Assembly (NCBI RefSeq): GCF_014635585.1
Contig: NZ_BMDC01000001.1
Location: 658,139-722,138 of the forward strand
From: Rothia aerolata
GTDB lineage: Bacteria > Actinomycetota > Actinomycetes > Actinomycetales > Micrococcaceae
Reading direction: 5' to 3'
DNA: 64,000 bases
A model generated the notes under the pieces. The model saw only the letters and a program-made list of their open reading frames with translations. It was not told the DNA's origin and did not search any database. Positions 1 to 9,069 of this stretch are shown here, piece after piece (positions within the stretch are counted from its first letter, which is position 1; every line of letters starts with the position of its first letter). The translations under genes were made by a program, and so were the position numbers.

Positions 1-2
1 CC

Positions 3-689
3 CTGAACCGCATCTACAATGTGGCAGAGGGTCGTCCCATCTGGGTTCTGCGCCCCCTGATGCTGCTGGTCACCGCGGTGCTGGTGCTGGTGGTTGTTCT
101 GATGATGGCCGTGTTGGTGATGTCTGAGGGAGTGATCAACTTTATCTCCGGTCTTGTTCCCGGCCTTGACCTCTCTGGCTTTGCCGCTGTCTGGGCCTGG
201 CTGCGCTACCCCGTGATTCTGGTGCTGGCGGTTATTCTCATCGCCCTGCTCTACTACGGCACCCCCAATATCAAGCAGCCCAAGCTGCGCTGGATTTCCC
301 CCGGTGCCCTGATTGCCCTGATTACCATGGGTATTGCCGGTATGGGCTTCAGCTTCTACGTGGCTAACTTCGGCAACTACAACGCCACCTACGGCGCTAT
401 CGGTGGTGCGATCGTGGGTCTGCTCTTCCTCTGGATTATGAACAATGTTCTGCTCTTCGGCGCAGAGATTGATGCCGAGCTGGAACGCTCCCGCGAGCTG
501 CAGGCGGGTATTAAGGCTGAGGAAGACATTCAGCTACCTCCCCGTTCCGATGCTCAGACCCAGAAGGTGCTGGAGAAGAAGGAGAAGCTGGTAGACGAGG
601 GCCGCGACCTGCGCCTGAAGAACAACGGCGTGGACTTTTCGGCCATGGCAGATGAGAAAGAGAATACCTCGTCCAAGGCAGCTAAGTAA
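3..689 (+). CDS. YihY/BrkB family inner membrane protein, 5' end cut by window
   Basis: The reading frame is open from the window edge, so the true start lies upstream. About 228 residues are visible. They show the C-terminal half of the YihY/virulence factor BrkB family: an LNRIYNVAEGRPIW-type loop followed by at least four hydrophobic membrane segments, and the family's closing run ending in LFGAEIDAELERSRE. A charged, hydrophilic cytoplasmic tail of about 65 residues follows. The family is an integral membrane protein group of unsettled function; it was once annotated as RNase BN, which was a misassignment. A GTG at 21 could be taken as a start but would split the conserved domain, so I treat the gene as truncated by the window. 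A strong hairpin terminator lies 24 bases after the stop. Confidence 0.85.
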   Translation: MNRIYNVAEGRPIWVLRPLMLLVTAVLVLVVVLMMAVLVMSEGVINFISGLVPGLDLSGFAAVWAWLRYPVILVLAVILIALLYYGTPNIKQPKLRWISPGALIALITMGIAGMGFSFYVANFGNYNATYGAIGGAIVGLLFLWIMNNVLLFGAEIDAELERSRELQAGIKAEEDIQLPPRSDAQTQKVLEKKEKLVDEGRDLRLKNNGVDFSAMADEKENTSSKAAK

Positions 690-712
690 CCAAGCGGTCA
701 TTTGACTCTGAG

Positions 713-757
713 GATAGCGGGTAGAAACCTGATGGGTTTCTACCCGCTATCTTTGTA
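713..757 (+). terminator. Rho-independent terminator, 17-bp perfect stem
   Basis: Positions 713-729 pair perfectly with 735-751 around a 5-base loop, and a T-rich run follows. It ends the BrkB-family gene. The next start codon (761) comes only a few bases after the stem, so the hydrolase downstream has almost no separate leader. Confidence 0.85.
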
Positions 758-760
758 TAT

Positions 761-1567
761 ATGACTTCTTTTGACCGGCTATGTTTCCGCAGTTTTGATC
801 CGCCCCAGCCGCAGTCAGCACCGGCGATGCTCCTGCACGGTTTTGCAACCACGGGGCTTCAGCAGTGGCAGATGACCGGCTGGACCAAGCGACTTCTGGC
901 GGCGGGTATTCCGGTGCTTCTGGTTGATCTGCCATATCACGGGGTTGACTACCTGAAGGATTCAGCCCCGGATTCGCTGAGGCAGGGCGATGTTGAGGAC
1001 GGCGTGGAGGTGGTCGGTCGCGAATTTTTCAGTTCGATTGCGGCGGCTATCGCCGGCTACATTGAAGAGCTGGATACCCCGGTGCACCTGGTGGGCTTCT
1101 CCGCCGGGGCACGGATTGCCTACGAGGTCGCCACCGAAGACGGCGGCTTAGTTCGCTCGCTGACGGTGGGAGGGCTGCCCCAGCACAGCGACCTAGTGCA
1201 GCTCAACGCCTACCTCAACCCGGCGTCGTCCTCCCCCGATAAAGCGGCAGGGGATCTGAACCCCGCCTTTGCCCCCATCATTGACCAGTCGGTTCTCACC
1301 CGAGAGGCGCTGGCGCGGTTCGTCTCGCACCCGGTGGGCTTCGAGTTCGACCCCGACCAGCACCTGCCCCAGGCACCCACCCTGGTAGTCAGCGGCACGG
1401 CCGATACGATTGCCGGTGATCCGGGCTGGCTGCTGCGGGCCTTGAAAGCCCACGGGCTAGAGTACCGCTGGCTGGAACTGACCAACCGAGACCACGTCAA
1501 TGCGCTCACCAGTGGGGTCTTCAAACGCGAAACAATCGCCTGGATTCAGCAACATCAGCAGGGTTAG
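761..1567 (+). CDS. alpha/beta hydrolase
   Basis: A 268-residue protein with the alpha/beta hydrolase layout: a LLHGF oxyanion-hole strand near residues 24-28, the nucleophile elbow GFSAG with Ser114, a SGTAD acid strand near 212-216, and the catalytic His at about 245 in the NRDHVNA segment. The substrate cannot be told from the sequence; small-molecule esters are typical. The length is normal for the family and no signal peptide is seen, so it should be cytoplasmic. The ATG at 761 follows the upstream terminator directly and no good ribosome site precedes it, so translation may be leaderless or start elsewhere. The next gene (1652) is on the same strand after an 84-base gap. Confidence 0.75.
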   Translation: MTSFDRLCFRSFDPPQPQSAPAMLLHGFATTGLQQWQMTGWTKRLLAAGIPVLLVDLPYHGVDYLKDSAPDSLRQGDVEDGVEVVGREFFSSIAAAIAGYIEELDTPVHLVGFSAGARIAYEVATEDGGLVRSLTVGGLPQHSDLVQLNAYLNPASSSPDKAAGDLNPAFAPIIDQSVLTREALARFVSHPVGFEFDPDQHLPQAPTLVVSGTADTIAGDPGWLLRALKAHGLEYRWLELTNRDHVNALTSGVFKRETIAWIQQHQQG

Positions 1568-1651
1568 TTTCTTTGACCCCGGCCAAAGCGGTAGCCTAGA
1601 CAACAGCCCCTGAATTACTCGGGGAAACCAAACACAGAAAGACATGAGAAG

Positions 1652-2746
1652 ATGACTCAGCAGGTTAAAGCACTCGTTGCCATGGCTAAGAATGAGCCGG
1701 CAGTTGTTACCACCATCAACGTTCCCGACCCCGGCAAGGGCGAAGCCCTGGTGAAGGTTCTCACCTGCGGTGTCTGCCAGACCGACCACCACTATATTGA
1801 GGGTGGAGTTGGCGATAACTTCCCCTACCTGCTGGGCCACGAATCTACCGGCATGGTTGAGGCTGTTGGCGAGGACGTCACCAACGTTGCCCCCGGCGAC
1901 CTGGTGATTCTCAACTGGCGCGCGGTTTGCGGTGAATGCCGCGCATGTAAGAGGGGCGACCTCAAGTACTGCTTCAACACCCACAACGCCAGCCAGAAGA
2001 TGACCCTGGAAGACGGCACCGAGCTGGAAGCCGCCCTGGGCATTGGCTCCTTTGCCGAAAAGACCCTGGTTGCCGCCGGCCAGTGCACCAAGATTGAGGC
2101 CGAGCTGAGCGAAGACCAGTACGCCGCCGTGGGTCTGCTGGGCTGCGGAGTCACCGCCGGTCTGGGTGCTGTGCTCAACACCGGCGAGCTCAAGCGCGGC
2201 GAGTCCGTGGCTGTGATCGGTTGCGGCGGCGTGGGCGTTGCTGCCATCGCCGGTGCCAAGCTGGGCGGGGCAACCACCATCATCGCTGTGGACATCGACA
2301 ACGATAAGCTCTCCCGCGCCAAGGAACTGGGCGCAACCCACACCGTCAACTCCAAGGATCAAGACCCCATCGAGGCAATCCGCGAGCTGACCGGCGGCTT
2401 CGGTGCAGACCTGGTGATTGACGCCGTGGGCATCAAAGACACCTTCCAGCAGGCCTTCTACGCCCGCGATCTGGCAGGCCGCGTCGTCCTCGTTGGCGTA
2501 CCCGCCCCCGGCACCTCCTGGGATATCCCCCTCGACGAGGTCTTTGGCCGCGGCGGCTCCATCAAGTCTGCCTGGTACGGCGACACCCTGCCCTCCCGCG
2601 ACTTCCCCATGTTTGTAGACCAGTACAAGCTGGGCCGCCTACCCCTGGACGCCTTTGTGACCGAGCGCATTAAGCTCGAAGACGTCAATGAGGCCTTTGA
2701 AACCATGAAGACCGGCAAGGTTCTGCGCTCTGTCGTAGAGCTCTAA
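1652..2746 (+). CDS. mscR: S-(hydroxymethyl)mycothiol dehydrogenase
   Basis: A zinc-dependent class III type alcohol dehydrogenase of 364 residues, matching the length of the actinobacterial mycothiol-dependent formaldehyde dehydrogenases. It oxidises the adduct of formaldehyde and mycothiol with NAD+, and may also reduce S-nitrosomycothiol. Visible features are the catalytic-zinc motif CGVCQTD (residues 39-45) with GHE at 62-64, four structural-zinc cysteines at 93, 96, 99 and 107, and the Rossmann loop GCGGVGVAA near residue 190. The metallo-hydrolase that follows 9 bases later completes a two-gene formaldehyde detoxification unit, the same pairing as Rv2259-Rv2260 in Mycobacterium tuberculosis. 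The gene implies that the host makes mycothiol. Confidence 0.9.
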   Translation: MTQQVKALVAMAKNEPAVVTTINVPDPGKGEALVKVLTCGVCQTDHHYIEGGVGDNFPYLLGHESTGMVEAVGEDVTNVAPGDLVILNWRAVCGECRACKRGDLKYCFNTHNASQKMTLEDGTELEAALGIGSFAEKTLVAAGQCTKIEAELSEDQYAAVGLLGCGVTAGLGAVLNTGELKRGESVAVIGCGGVGVAAIAGAKLGGATTIIAVDIDNDKLSRAKELGATHTVNSKDQDPIEAIRELTGGFGADLVIDAVGIKDTFQQAFYARDLAGRVVLVGVPAPGTSWDIPLDEVFGRGGSIKSAWYGDTLPSRDFPMFVDQYKLGRLPLDAFVTERIKLEDVNEAFETMKTGKVLRSVVEL

Positions 2747-2755
2747 GGAGGCACG

Positions 2756-3403
2756 ATGACTGAACGAATCGATCGGGTAGTTACCTCGGGAACTTTTTCC
2801 CTGGACGGCGGTACCTGGGAGGTCGATAACAACGTGTGGATTATCGGCAATGATACCTCGGTGGTGATTATTGACCCGGCCCACGACGTTGACAAGATTT
2901 CCGCCAAGGTTGCCGGTCGCACCGTGGAGAAGATTCTGCTCACCCACGCCCACGATGACCACATTGGCTCTGCCAAGGAGGCCGCCGAGCGGTTCGGCGC
3001 GCCCCTCTACCTCAACCCGGCAGATAGGCAGCTGTGGGAGATGGTCTACCCCAGCTACAGCTTTGATGAGGAACTCGCCGAGGGTGAAAGCATCAGGATT
3101 GGCGACACCGAGCTGCGGGTGCTTGAGACCCCCGGCCACTCCCCCGGTTCTGTCTGCTTCTACGCCCCGGAGCTTTCCTGGGATAATTCAGACGGCGTAG
3201 TGTTCTCGGGCGATACCCTCTTCAACGGTGGCCCGGGAGCAACCGGCCGGTCTTTTAGCGACTTCCCCACCATCATTGAGTCCATTCGGGAAAAGCTGCT
3301 GACCTTACCCGAGTCAACGGCGGTGCTCACCGGCCACGGTGAGACCACCGGTATTGGCTTGGAAGCACCGGAACTAGAAAACTGGATTAAGCGGGGCTAC
3401 TAG
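2756..3403 (+). CDS. MBL-fold metallo-hydrolase paired with mscR
   Basis: A 215-residue metallo-beta-lactamase fold protein. The zinc ligands are in the usual order: HAHDDH at 64-69, a histidine in ETPGHSPGS near 127, an aspartate in FSGDTLF near 150 and a histidine in TGHGE near 195. The fold resembles glyoxalase II-type hydrolases. It starts 9 bases after mscR with an AAGGAGG-type ribosome site overlapping the mscR stop, so the two are one transcript. From its position I infer that it hydrolyses S-formylmycothiol, the product of MscR, to formate and mycothiol. That activity is an inference from gene context, not visible in the motifs. Confidence 0.82.
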   Translation: MTERIDRVVTSGTFSLDGGTWEVDNNVWIIGNDTSVVIIDPAHDVDKISAKVAGRTVEKILLTHAHDDHIGSAKEAAERFGAPLYLNPADRQLWEMVYPSYSFDEELAEGESIRIGDTELRVLETPGHSPGSVCFYAPELSWDNSDGVVFSGDTLFNGGPGATGRSFSDFPTIIESIREKLLTLPESTAVLTGHGETTGIGLEAPELENWIKRGY

Positions 3404-3421
3404 TCACATCTAGGTGTTAGT

Positions 3422-3461
3422 GCCCGGGGTAGGCGTTCAGCTTTGGCGTCTGCCCCGGGCG
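3422..3461. terminator. Bidirectional terminator between convergent genes
   Basis: A GC-rich imperfect inverted repeat: GCCCGGGG near 3422-3429 pairs with CCCCGGGC near 3452-3459, with a few more pairs inside. It sits between the metallo-hydrolase on the plus strand and the MFS gene on the minus strand and probably serves both. Confidence 0.6.
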
Positions 3462-4823
3462 CTAGCCTTTAAGGGTCAATTCCTCAGGCAGGGGCTTGAG
3501 GCGTTCCTCGTAAAGGATCCTCCAGCGGTAGCCAAAGAGGTGGGCGAAGATGAAGTAGGCCGCCGAGGCAATCACCGGAACCAGCAGGGCTGACTGAAAG
3601 CCGAAGCGGCTACCGAAGACCCCGCCCCACACATAGCCCAGGGCAAGGCCGGCGATGTAGGTTGCCTGGGCGGTGGACTGGGCCAGGTCGATATTGGTGT
3701 GGGCGGTAAGCATGGTAATGATGGACTCAATGGCCATGAGCCCGCCACCGATCACCGCACCGTAGATGGCCAGGGTCACCAGCAGCCAGAAGCTATCGCC
3801 GGGCACCGAGAGAAGCAGGGAGGAGAGCGTGAGCAGAACACCCAGCACCAGCCACCCCTGCCAGGTGCTCACCCGGGCCCGCGACAGGTTCATCATGATA
3901 CAGGTGACGGTACCGGCGCTACCCATCGCCGCCAGGTAGAAGCCCACGTTGAGCACGCTGTCTTGGGAAATAGACCGCAGCGCCAGCATGGTCTGGGTGG
4001 AGCCCAGGCAGACACCCAGGCAGGCGATACCCAGCATAGGAATCCAGGCAAGTCGGTGGGTTCCGTGGTTGTGGGACTGGGCGATATAGAGATCTCGAAT
4101 AAGGGTGCCCACCGGCTGAATAGTGTTGTGGCGGAAAAGCACGTAGAGAATGCCCAGCAGGTCTATGATAATCACCGCGTAGAGGGGGGCGTTGAGGTCA
4201 CCGAAGATTGCGATGATTCCCACCAGAAAGGCCGCCAGGGGCAGAGCCACGAGGTCGAGCAAGGATTCAAAGGCGGTGGCGGCGTTGAGCATACGACGGT
4301 CGTGGTTCTCCAGGTAGCGCTGGCCCCAGGAGGACCTCATGACGGCGCCCAGGGGCGAGGTGGTCACGCCCGCCAGGGCTGCCGCTATCAGGAAGGTCAT
4401 GATGTCTCCGCCCACCCGGTTGGGGCCGAAACTGAGCATTTGCACCAGCAGAAAAGCGACCGCCGGAATATTGAGGGTGGCGGAGATGAAGATAACCACT
4501 CTCTTGGAAAAGATGAGCGAGAGCCGCCGGTAGGTGCGGTGGCTCATGGCCGAGGCCAGGGCGATAATTCCCGCCCCATAGGTTCCCAGGGAGACTTCAC
4601 CGGTTCGGGTGGTCATGATTACCAGGGTGGCCAGCGAAATCATCCAGTTGGGTAAGCGCATGAGGAAGGAGTAAAGAAAGAACTCGATACCCACCATCGA
4701 AATCAGGTAGTTGAGCCGCGAGCGCCCGTAGCGTAGCGCGTAGCGACGCCGGGTGAGCCAGGGGTTGCTCCGGCGTTCGTTCTTTCGAGCTGGTTTAGTC
4801 TGCTCGGTGCGGTGCTGGGTCAA
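3462..4823 (-). CDS. MFS transporter
   Basis: A 453-residue polytopic membrane protein with about twelve hydrophobic segments after a basic N-terminal tail of some 35 residues, as in major facilitator superfamily permeases. The substrate is not predictable; no antibiotic-exporter signature stands out. The start is a TTG at 4823 preceded by an AAGGA ribosome site at good spacing. It lies inside the last 29 bases of sbcC, so the gene is translationally linked to sbcD-sbcC as the third gene of that operon. This linkage to a DNA-repair nuclease is probably just co-transcription. Confidence 0.75.
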   Translation of the reverse strand: MTQHRTEQTKPARKNERRSNPWLTRRRYALRYGRSRLNYLISMVGIEFFLYSFLMRLPNWMISLATLVIMTTRTGEVSLGTYGAGIIALASAMSHRTYRRLSLIFSKRVVIFISATLNIPAVAFLLVQMLSFGPNRVGGDIMTFLIAAALAGVTTSPLGAVMRSSWGQRYLENHDRRMLNAATAFESLLDLVALPLAAFLVGIIAIFGDLNAPLYAVIIIDLLGILYVLFRHNTIQPVGTLIRDLYIAQSHNHGTHRLAWIPMLGIACLGVCLGSTQTMLALRSISQDSVLNVGFYLAAMGSAGTVTCIMMNLSRARVSTWQGWLVLGVLLTLSSLLLSVPGDSFWLLVTLAIYGAVIGGGLMAIESIITMLTAHTNIDLAQSTAQATYIAGLALGYVWGGVFGSRFGFQSALLVPVIASAAYFIFAHLFGYRWRILYEERLKPLPEELTLKG

Positions 4824-7800
4824 GGAAGGATCCTTCGGGCGAGGTGCGGATTTGAACGTGGTGGGGTATGCGGTTTTTGAGTTCGCTGACGTGGGAGATC
4901 AGACCGATGACTCTGCCGCGTTCTCTCAGCGCGTCGAGGGTTGACATGACTTCTTCGAGGGTGGAGTCGTCGAGGGAGCCGAAACCTTCGTCAACGAATA
5001 GGGTATCAATTTCTATTCCGCCGTTGCGGGCCTGCACCACGTCGGCTAGGCCGAGGGCCAGGGCCAGCGATGCCATGAAGGTTTCTCCGCCCGAGAGGGT
5101 GGCCGGGAGCCGGTTGGTAGCGTGCCAGGTGTCGTGGACGGCGATACCCAGCCCCGACTTGCCGCGGTTCTGTTTTTCGTCGGTGTAGCGCAGCTGATAG
5201 CGGCCGTGGGTCATGGTTTCCAGGTGGCCGGTGGCTGCCCGGGTGACTTCTTCGAGCTGGGCGGCGAGTACGTAGGTGGTCAGTGACATGGCCAGGGTGT
5301 TGTCTCCGGAGTTTCCGGCGGCCTGGTCTGCCAGCGCCTTGCGCATTCGATACTCTTCTACTTCACCGGCGAACCTGGCTGAGTGGCGGGTGTAGGTAGC
5401 AGAGATCTCGGAGAGTTCTTCTGCTGCCCCGGCCAGGCGGGTGAGCGAGGCGGTGAGGGCATCGCGGGCTTCTTCCTGAGCGTTCAGGGCCTGCCGGGCG
5501 GTGGCCAGGGCCTCGTCTGTGGGAGGCTTCTCCCCCGCTTCCTGCCGGTCTCTGATGTCTAGCAGAGCGTCTTCTTCCAGCTGGGTCTGGGTTTTGGTCA
5601 GGGCCGTTTCAAAGGCATGGATAGTCTCTTCTAGCCAGGCGATGTCTTCGCGGGAGCGAAAGTTTTCCTGCGCTTGCTCTAGGGATTCAATGCCCGATTC
5701 TTCAAGCGCCCGGTCTAACTCCTGCTGGGAGCGCTCCTGTGCCCGGACGGCGTGGGTGAGGTCGCGCTCGCTCTGCTGCACGGCCTGCAGGGTTTCAGCG
5801 GCAGCGCGCAGAAGCTTTTCCCGCCGGGAGAAGTCTGCTTCCGGCCGTAGGTGCGGTAGGACGGCGTCCTCCAGCTTCTCCACGCGCAGGCCGGCCTCGC
5901 GGCGCCGGTCGCCCAGGGTGGCCTGCTGAACCTCTAACCGCTGGTCCTGCTGGGTCTGCTGGCTGATCTGTTCGGCGATTTTTTCAGACCGGGCTTGAAG
6001 CTCGGCGAGTCTGCGGTGGCTCTGCTCCGCAGCTGCCAGGTTTGTGCGGGCTGTCTCCAGCTGAGCCTGGGCTACTTCTACGTCCTGGGCTCCCTGGGCT
6101 CTTAGGGCCTCTGCCTGGGCAGCTAAGGAGGTCACCTTTTCCTGTGCCTGGCGGGCGGCAGTTTCGGCACGGTCGCGGGCCGCCAGGGCGTCATCCACCT
6201 GCTGGGCCTCCACCAGTTCCTGGCCGGTTTCCCCCTGCGCGGGGGCGGGATGCTCGATCGAACCGCAGACCGGGCAGGGGGCAGCGGGCTCAAGTTCTGA
6301 GGCCAGAAAGAGGGCTGCCTGAGCATAGCGGGTACGCTGAAGGGCCTCGCTATGATGGGTAGCTTCTAGCCTTGTCTTCTCCGTTTCGCTAGCCCGGCGG
6401 GAGGCCCGGGCAAGTTCTTCTTCTACCCGGTGCAGTTGGCGACTGTGGTCAAGCTTCTGCTGGGCGGCGGTGAGCTCCTGCTGGTGAAGTTCCAGGGGTG
6501 AAAGCTCCTGCTGAAGCTGGCTCCGCTGGTCTTTCAGTTGCTCTGCCTGCTCGCTCAGATCTGCCAGGGCGCTAGCCGAGGCTTTTTGGGCGGACCCCAG
6601 CTTGTCCAGCTCTCGATCCAGCTCTTGCAAGGCCTTTTTCTCGGTCTCTAGTTGACCGGTCTGGCTGATCAGCTCCCGCAGCTTCTGCTGGGCGGAACTC
6701 AGCTGGTCTAGCGCTGCCTCCCGGCTGTCTGAATCGGTAGCGTCTCCGCTGGCGGTCAGGCGGCTGAGGGTCTCAAGCACCTGGCTTTCTAGGCTCTCAC
6801 TTTCTGCCAGGGGGTGATGTACAACCTGCTCGGTTAACCGCTTCCGCTGCTTAGCCAGGGCATCTTGAACGGTCTCTAGGTCTGCCAGAGCCCGCTTGAG
6901 ACCGCGCTGGGCGGGAATCACCGGCGCAGCTGCTCGAGCCTCCGCCAGAATTTTTGCCCTGGCAGTGTTCTCGGGTTTTTTCTCTTCGAGTTCGGCCAAC
7001 TGGCGGGTGAGAGACTCATAGGTCTGCCAGGACTTCACCAGATTCTGTAGTTGCTGATAGGCGGCGCGGGCCTTCTCGAGGGCGGCTAGGGTCTGCGAGC
7101 GCTTCTTCTGCTGTAGCTGCTGAGCCTCCCCCACCTGCTGCCGGGCAGAGGTAATCCAAACGTCAAAGGCGGGCTCGCCGTCAGCGGCCTCTTCGCCCTG
7201 CTCAACCGGCAGGTCTGCCTCCACGCGGGCGGCGGCCGCCCGGGCGGCGTCCTCAAGGCGGAGCAGGCGCGCCTCGGCCTGCTCTGCGCGCGCGGCCGCC
7301 TCGCGGGCCTTCTCCTGCAAAATCTCCTGAATCCGCTCGAAGGTCTGGGTGGGAAAAAGCTTCTTGAGCAGATCCTCGCGCTCGGTGGAGCGGGCGTTGA
7401 GAAAACGGGCGAACTGGCCCTGGGGCAGCAGCATCACCTGGGTGAACTGCTCGCGGGTCAGCCCCAGAAGCGAGGTGATGTAGGTACCGGCCTCGTCATT
7501 GCGGGTTGCCTTATCTTCCCAGACCCCGGGGTTATCTCGGGACTGGCGCTGCACCAGCACGCTCGCCTGCTCGGTAATGGTTCCGCTACCGCGCTTTTTG
7601 GGCCGCTCCCACTTGGGGCTGCGCTCGATGTGCAGGCGGGTCTGGCCCACCGTGCAGTCCAGCTCCACCCTGGGTGCTCTCTCTGCCGGAGCAAAGTGGC
7701 TTTTGAGGTCGGGCCGCCCCAGAGAGGTCACGCCGTAGAGGGCAAAGCAGATAGCGTCAAGAATAGAGGATTTACCCGAGCCGGTGGGGCCGTTGAGCAG

Positions 7801-7893
7801 AAAGATTCCCGTCCGGTTGAGCTCCTCAAAATCTAGGTCAACGGTGCCGGGAAAGGGCCCGTATGCCTGAAGTTTCAGCCGGTGGATTCTCAT
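4795..7893 (-). CDS. sbcC: SbcC, ATPase subunit of the SbcCD nuclease
   Basis: A 1032-residue SMC/Rad50-type protein. The N-terminal ABC half has a Walker A motif GPTGSGKS at 35-42. Long alanine-, glutamate- and glutamine-rich coiled coils follow and meet at a CPVCG zinc hook near the middle. The C-terminal half holds the signature LSGGETF and the Walker B segment DTLFVDEGFGSLD. With SbcD it forms a complex that cuts DNA hairpins and protein-blocked ends using ATP. It overlaps sbcD by 4 bases, the typical coupled arrangement. The target class, long palindromes, is plentiful in this very window. Confidence 0.95.
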   Translation of the reverse strand: MRIHRLKLQAYGPFPGTVDLDFEELNRTGIFLLNGPTGSGKSSILDAICFALYGVTSLGRPDLKSHFAPAERAPRVELDCTVGQTRLHIERSPKWERPKKRGSGTITEQASVLVQRQSRDNPGVWEDKATRNDEAGTYITSLLGLTREQFTQVMLLPQGQFARFLNARSTEREDLLKKLFPTQTFERIQEILQEKAREAAARAEQAEARLLRLEDAARAAAARVEADLPVEQGEEAADGEPAFDVWITSARQQVGEAQQLQQKKRSQTLAALEKARAAYQQLQNLVKSWQTYESLTRQLAELEEKKPENTARAKILAEARAAAPVIPAQRGLKRALADLETVQDALAKQRKRLTEQVVHHPLAESESLESQVLETLSRLTASGDATDSDSREAALDQLSSAQQKLRELISQTGQLETEKKALQELDRELDKLGSAQKASASALADLSEQAEQLKDQRSQLQQELSPLELHQQELTAAQQKLDHSRQLHRVEEELARASRRASETEKTRLEATHHSEALQRTRYAQAALFLASELEPAAPCPVCGSIEHPAPAQGETGQELVEAQQVDDALAARDRAETAARQAQEKVTSLAAQAEALRAQGAQDVEVAQAQLETARTNLAAAEQSHRRLAELQARSEKIAEQISQQTQQDQRLEVQQATLGDRRREAGLRVEKLEDAVLPHLRPEADFSRREKLLRAAAETLQAVQQSERDLTHAVRAQERSQQELDRALEESGIESLEQAQENFRSREDIAWLEETIHAFETALTKTQTQLEEDALLDIRDRQEAGEKPPTDEALATARQALNAQEEARDALTASLTRLAGAAEELSEISATYTRHSARFAGEVEEYRMRKALADQAAGNSGDNTLAMSLTTYVLAAQLEEVTRAATGHLETMTHGRYQLRYTDEKQNRGKSGLGIAVHDTWHATNRLPATLSGGETFMASLALALGLADVVQARNGGIEIDTLFVDEGFGSLDDSTLEEVMSTLDALRERGRVIGLISHVSELKNRIPHHVQIRTSPEGSFLDPAPHRAD

Positions 7894-9038
7894 GCGCTCA
7901 CCTCGTCTGCCCGTGCCCGGTCAACAACACCCTCGATAAAGTCAGATTCCTTTTCGGTCAGAGCCGCACCGCGCACGTGCTCATAGAAGTCCCGGCTGAC
8001 CTCAAGGGGGCTTTTTGCCTCTTTAAGTCTCTCGCTATAGTTTTTGTTCTCAGCCCGCTCGCTTCGCTCGGGCTCAAAGTACAGCTCAGCCACCGTTGAA
8101 AAGCGTTCGCGTAACTTTTCGAGGGCGCCCAGGGGGCGCACGGGGTCGGTGAGATAGATACGGCAGATAGAATCTCGAAAGCGCTCATAGGCGGGCTCGG
8201 TCACCAGGTCACTGAGCTTACCCCGCAGGGTTTTCAGGTGGAGCCCGGTCTTCCAGCTATGTTCGGTCACTGACCGCACGCCCGAAGAATCGACCTCAAG
8301 AATCCAACCGCCCTTGCGGTGGTTTTCCTCGGAGAAAGAATAGGCCAGCAGGGAGCCCGAGTAGCGAACGGTCTCGGTGACTTTCTGCCGCCCGTGCAGG
8401 TGGCCCAGGGCGGCATAGTCAAAGCCCTCAAAAACCTCTGCCCCCACTGTCTCAATGCCGCCGACGTTAATATCGCGTTCGGAGTCAGAGTTCGCAGCAC
8501 CGGAAACGAAGCAGTGGGCCATGACGATTGAAGCATCCACAGTCCGCTTGTGCAGGTCAGCCCGCACCTGCTCGGTGGCGTAGCCCAGCACCGCCGCGTG
8601 GCTGGCAGCCACCCCAAACTCCGCCGCGCGGGCGCGGGGTTCCAGGTAGGGCAGGGCGTAGACTGAAACCCGCACGCCGTCCTTCTCCAGCAGAACCGGC
8701 TCGGTGAAATTCTGCGGACTGGTTGCCAGGTACACCCCCGAGCGTGCCAGCAGCTGGGCGGCAAAACCTAAGCGAATCGCCGAATCATGGTTACCGCTGG
8801 AGAGCACCACTCTTACGCCCAGCTCTCCCAGCTCTTCGAGGGTCTTCGAGAGTAGGGAGACCGTCTCGGTACGCGGCTGCGCCTGGTCATAGACATCGCC
8901 GCTGACCAGCAGAACATCAATCTCTTCTTCTTTGACCGTCTCGATCAGTTCTGCCAGCAAATCCTCGGTGATATCGTGCAGCGAAAGCCCGTGAAAAGAC
9001 CTACCCAAATGCCAGTCGGAGGTGTGCAAGATACGCAT
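7890..9038 (-). CDS. sbcD: SbcD, nuclease subunit of SbcCD
   Basis: A 382-residue Mre11-type calcineurin-like phosphoesterase. The metal-binding motifs are all present: DWHLG at 8-12, SGDVYD near 46-51, SGNHDS near 82-87, a MAHC histidine and GHLH further on. It supplies the Mn-dependent exo- and endonuclease activity of SbcCD. It is the first gene of the minus-strand operon sbcD-sbcC-MFS. Its start lies only 31 bases from the divergently read ADP-ribosylglycohydrolase, so the two promoters must be packed back to back or overlap. Confidence 0.95.
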   Translation of the reverse strand: MRILHTSDWHLGRSFHGLSLHDITEDLLAELIETVKEEEIDVLLVSGDVYDQAQPRTETVSLLSKTLEELGELGVRVVLSSGNHDSAIRLGFAAQLLARSGVYLATSPQNFTEPVLLEKDGVRVSVYALPYLEPRARAAEFGVAASHAAVLGYATEQVRADLHKRTVDASIVMAHCFVSGAANSDSERDINVGGIETVGAEVFEGFDYAALGHLHGRQKVTETVRYSGSLLAYSFSEENHRKGGWILEVDSSGVRSVTEHSWKTGLHLKTLRGKLSDLVTEPAYERFRDSICRIYLTDPVRPLGALEKLRERFSTVAELYFEPERSERAENKNYSERLKEAKSPLEVSRDFYEHVRGAALTEKESDFIEGVVDRARADEVSA

Positions 9039-9069
9039 GAGTCTAATCTACCAATTTAGAATGGAGACC

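Noticed and set aside
1457-2362. 301-codon frame antisense to mscR
   Set aside because: Spans two real genes on the other strand and lacks any family signature.
3699-4655. 318-codon plus-strand frame opposite the MFS gene
   Set aside because: Gly/His/Gln-rich translation typical of antisense frames; the minus-strand MFS protein has clear membrane helices.
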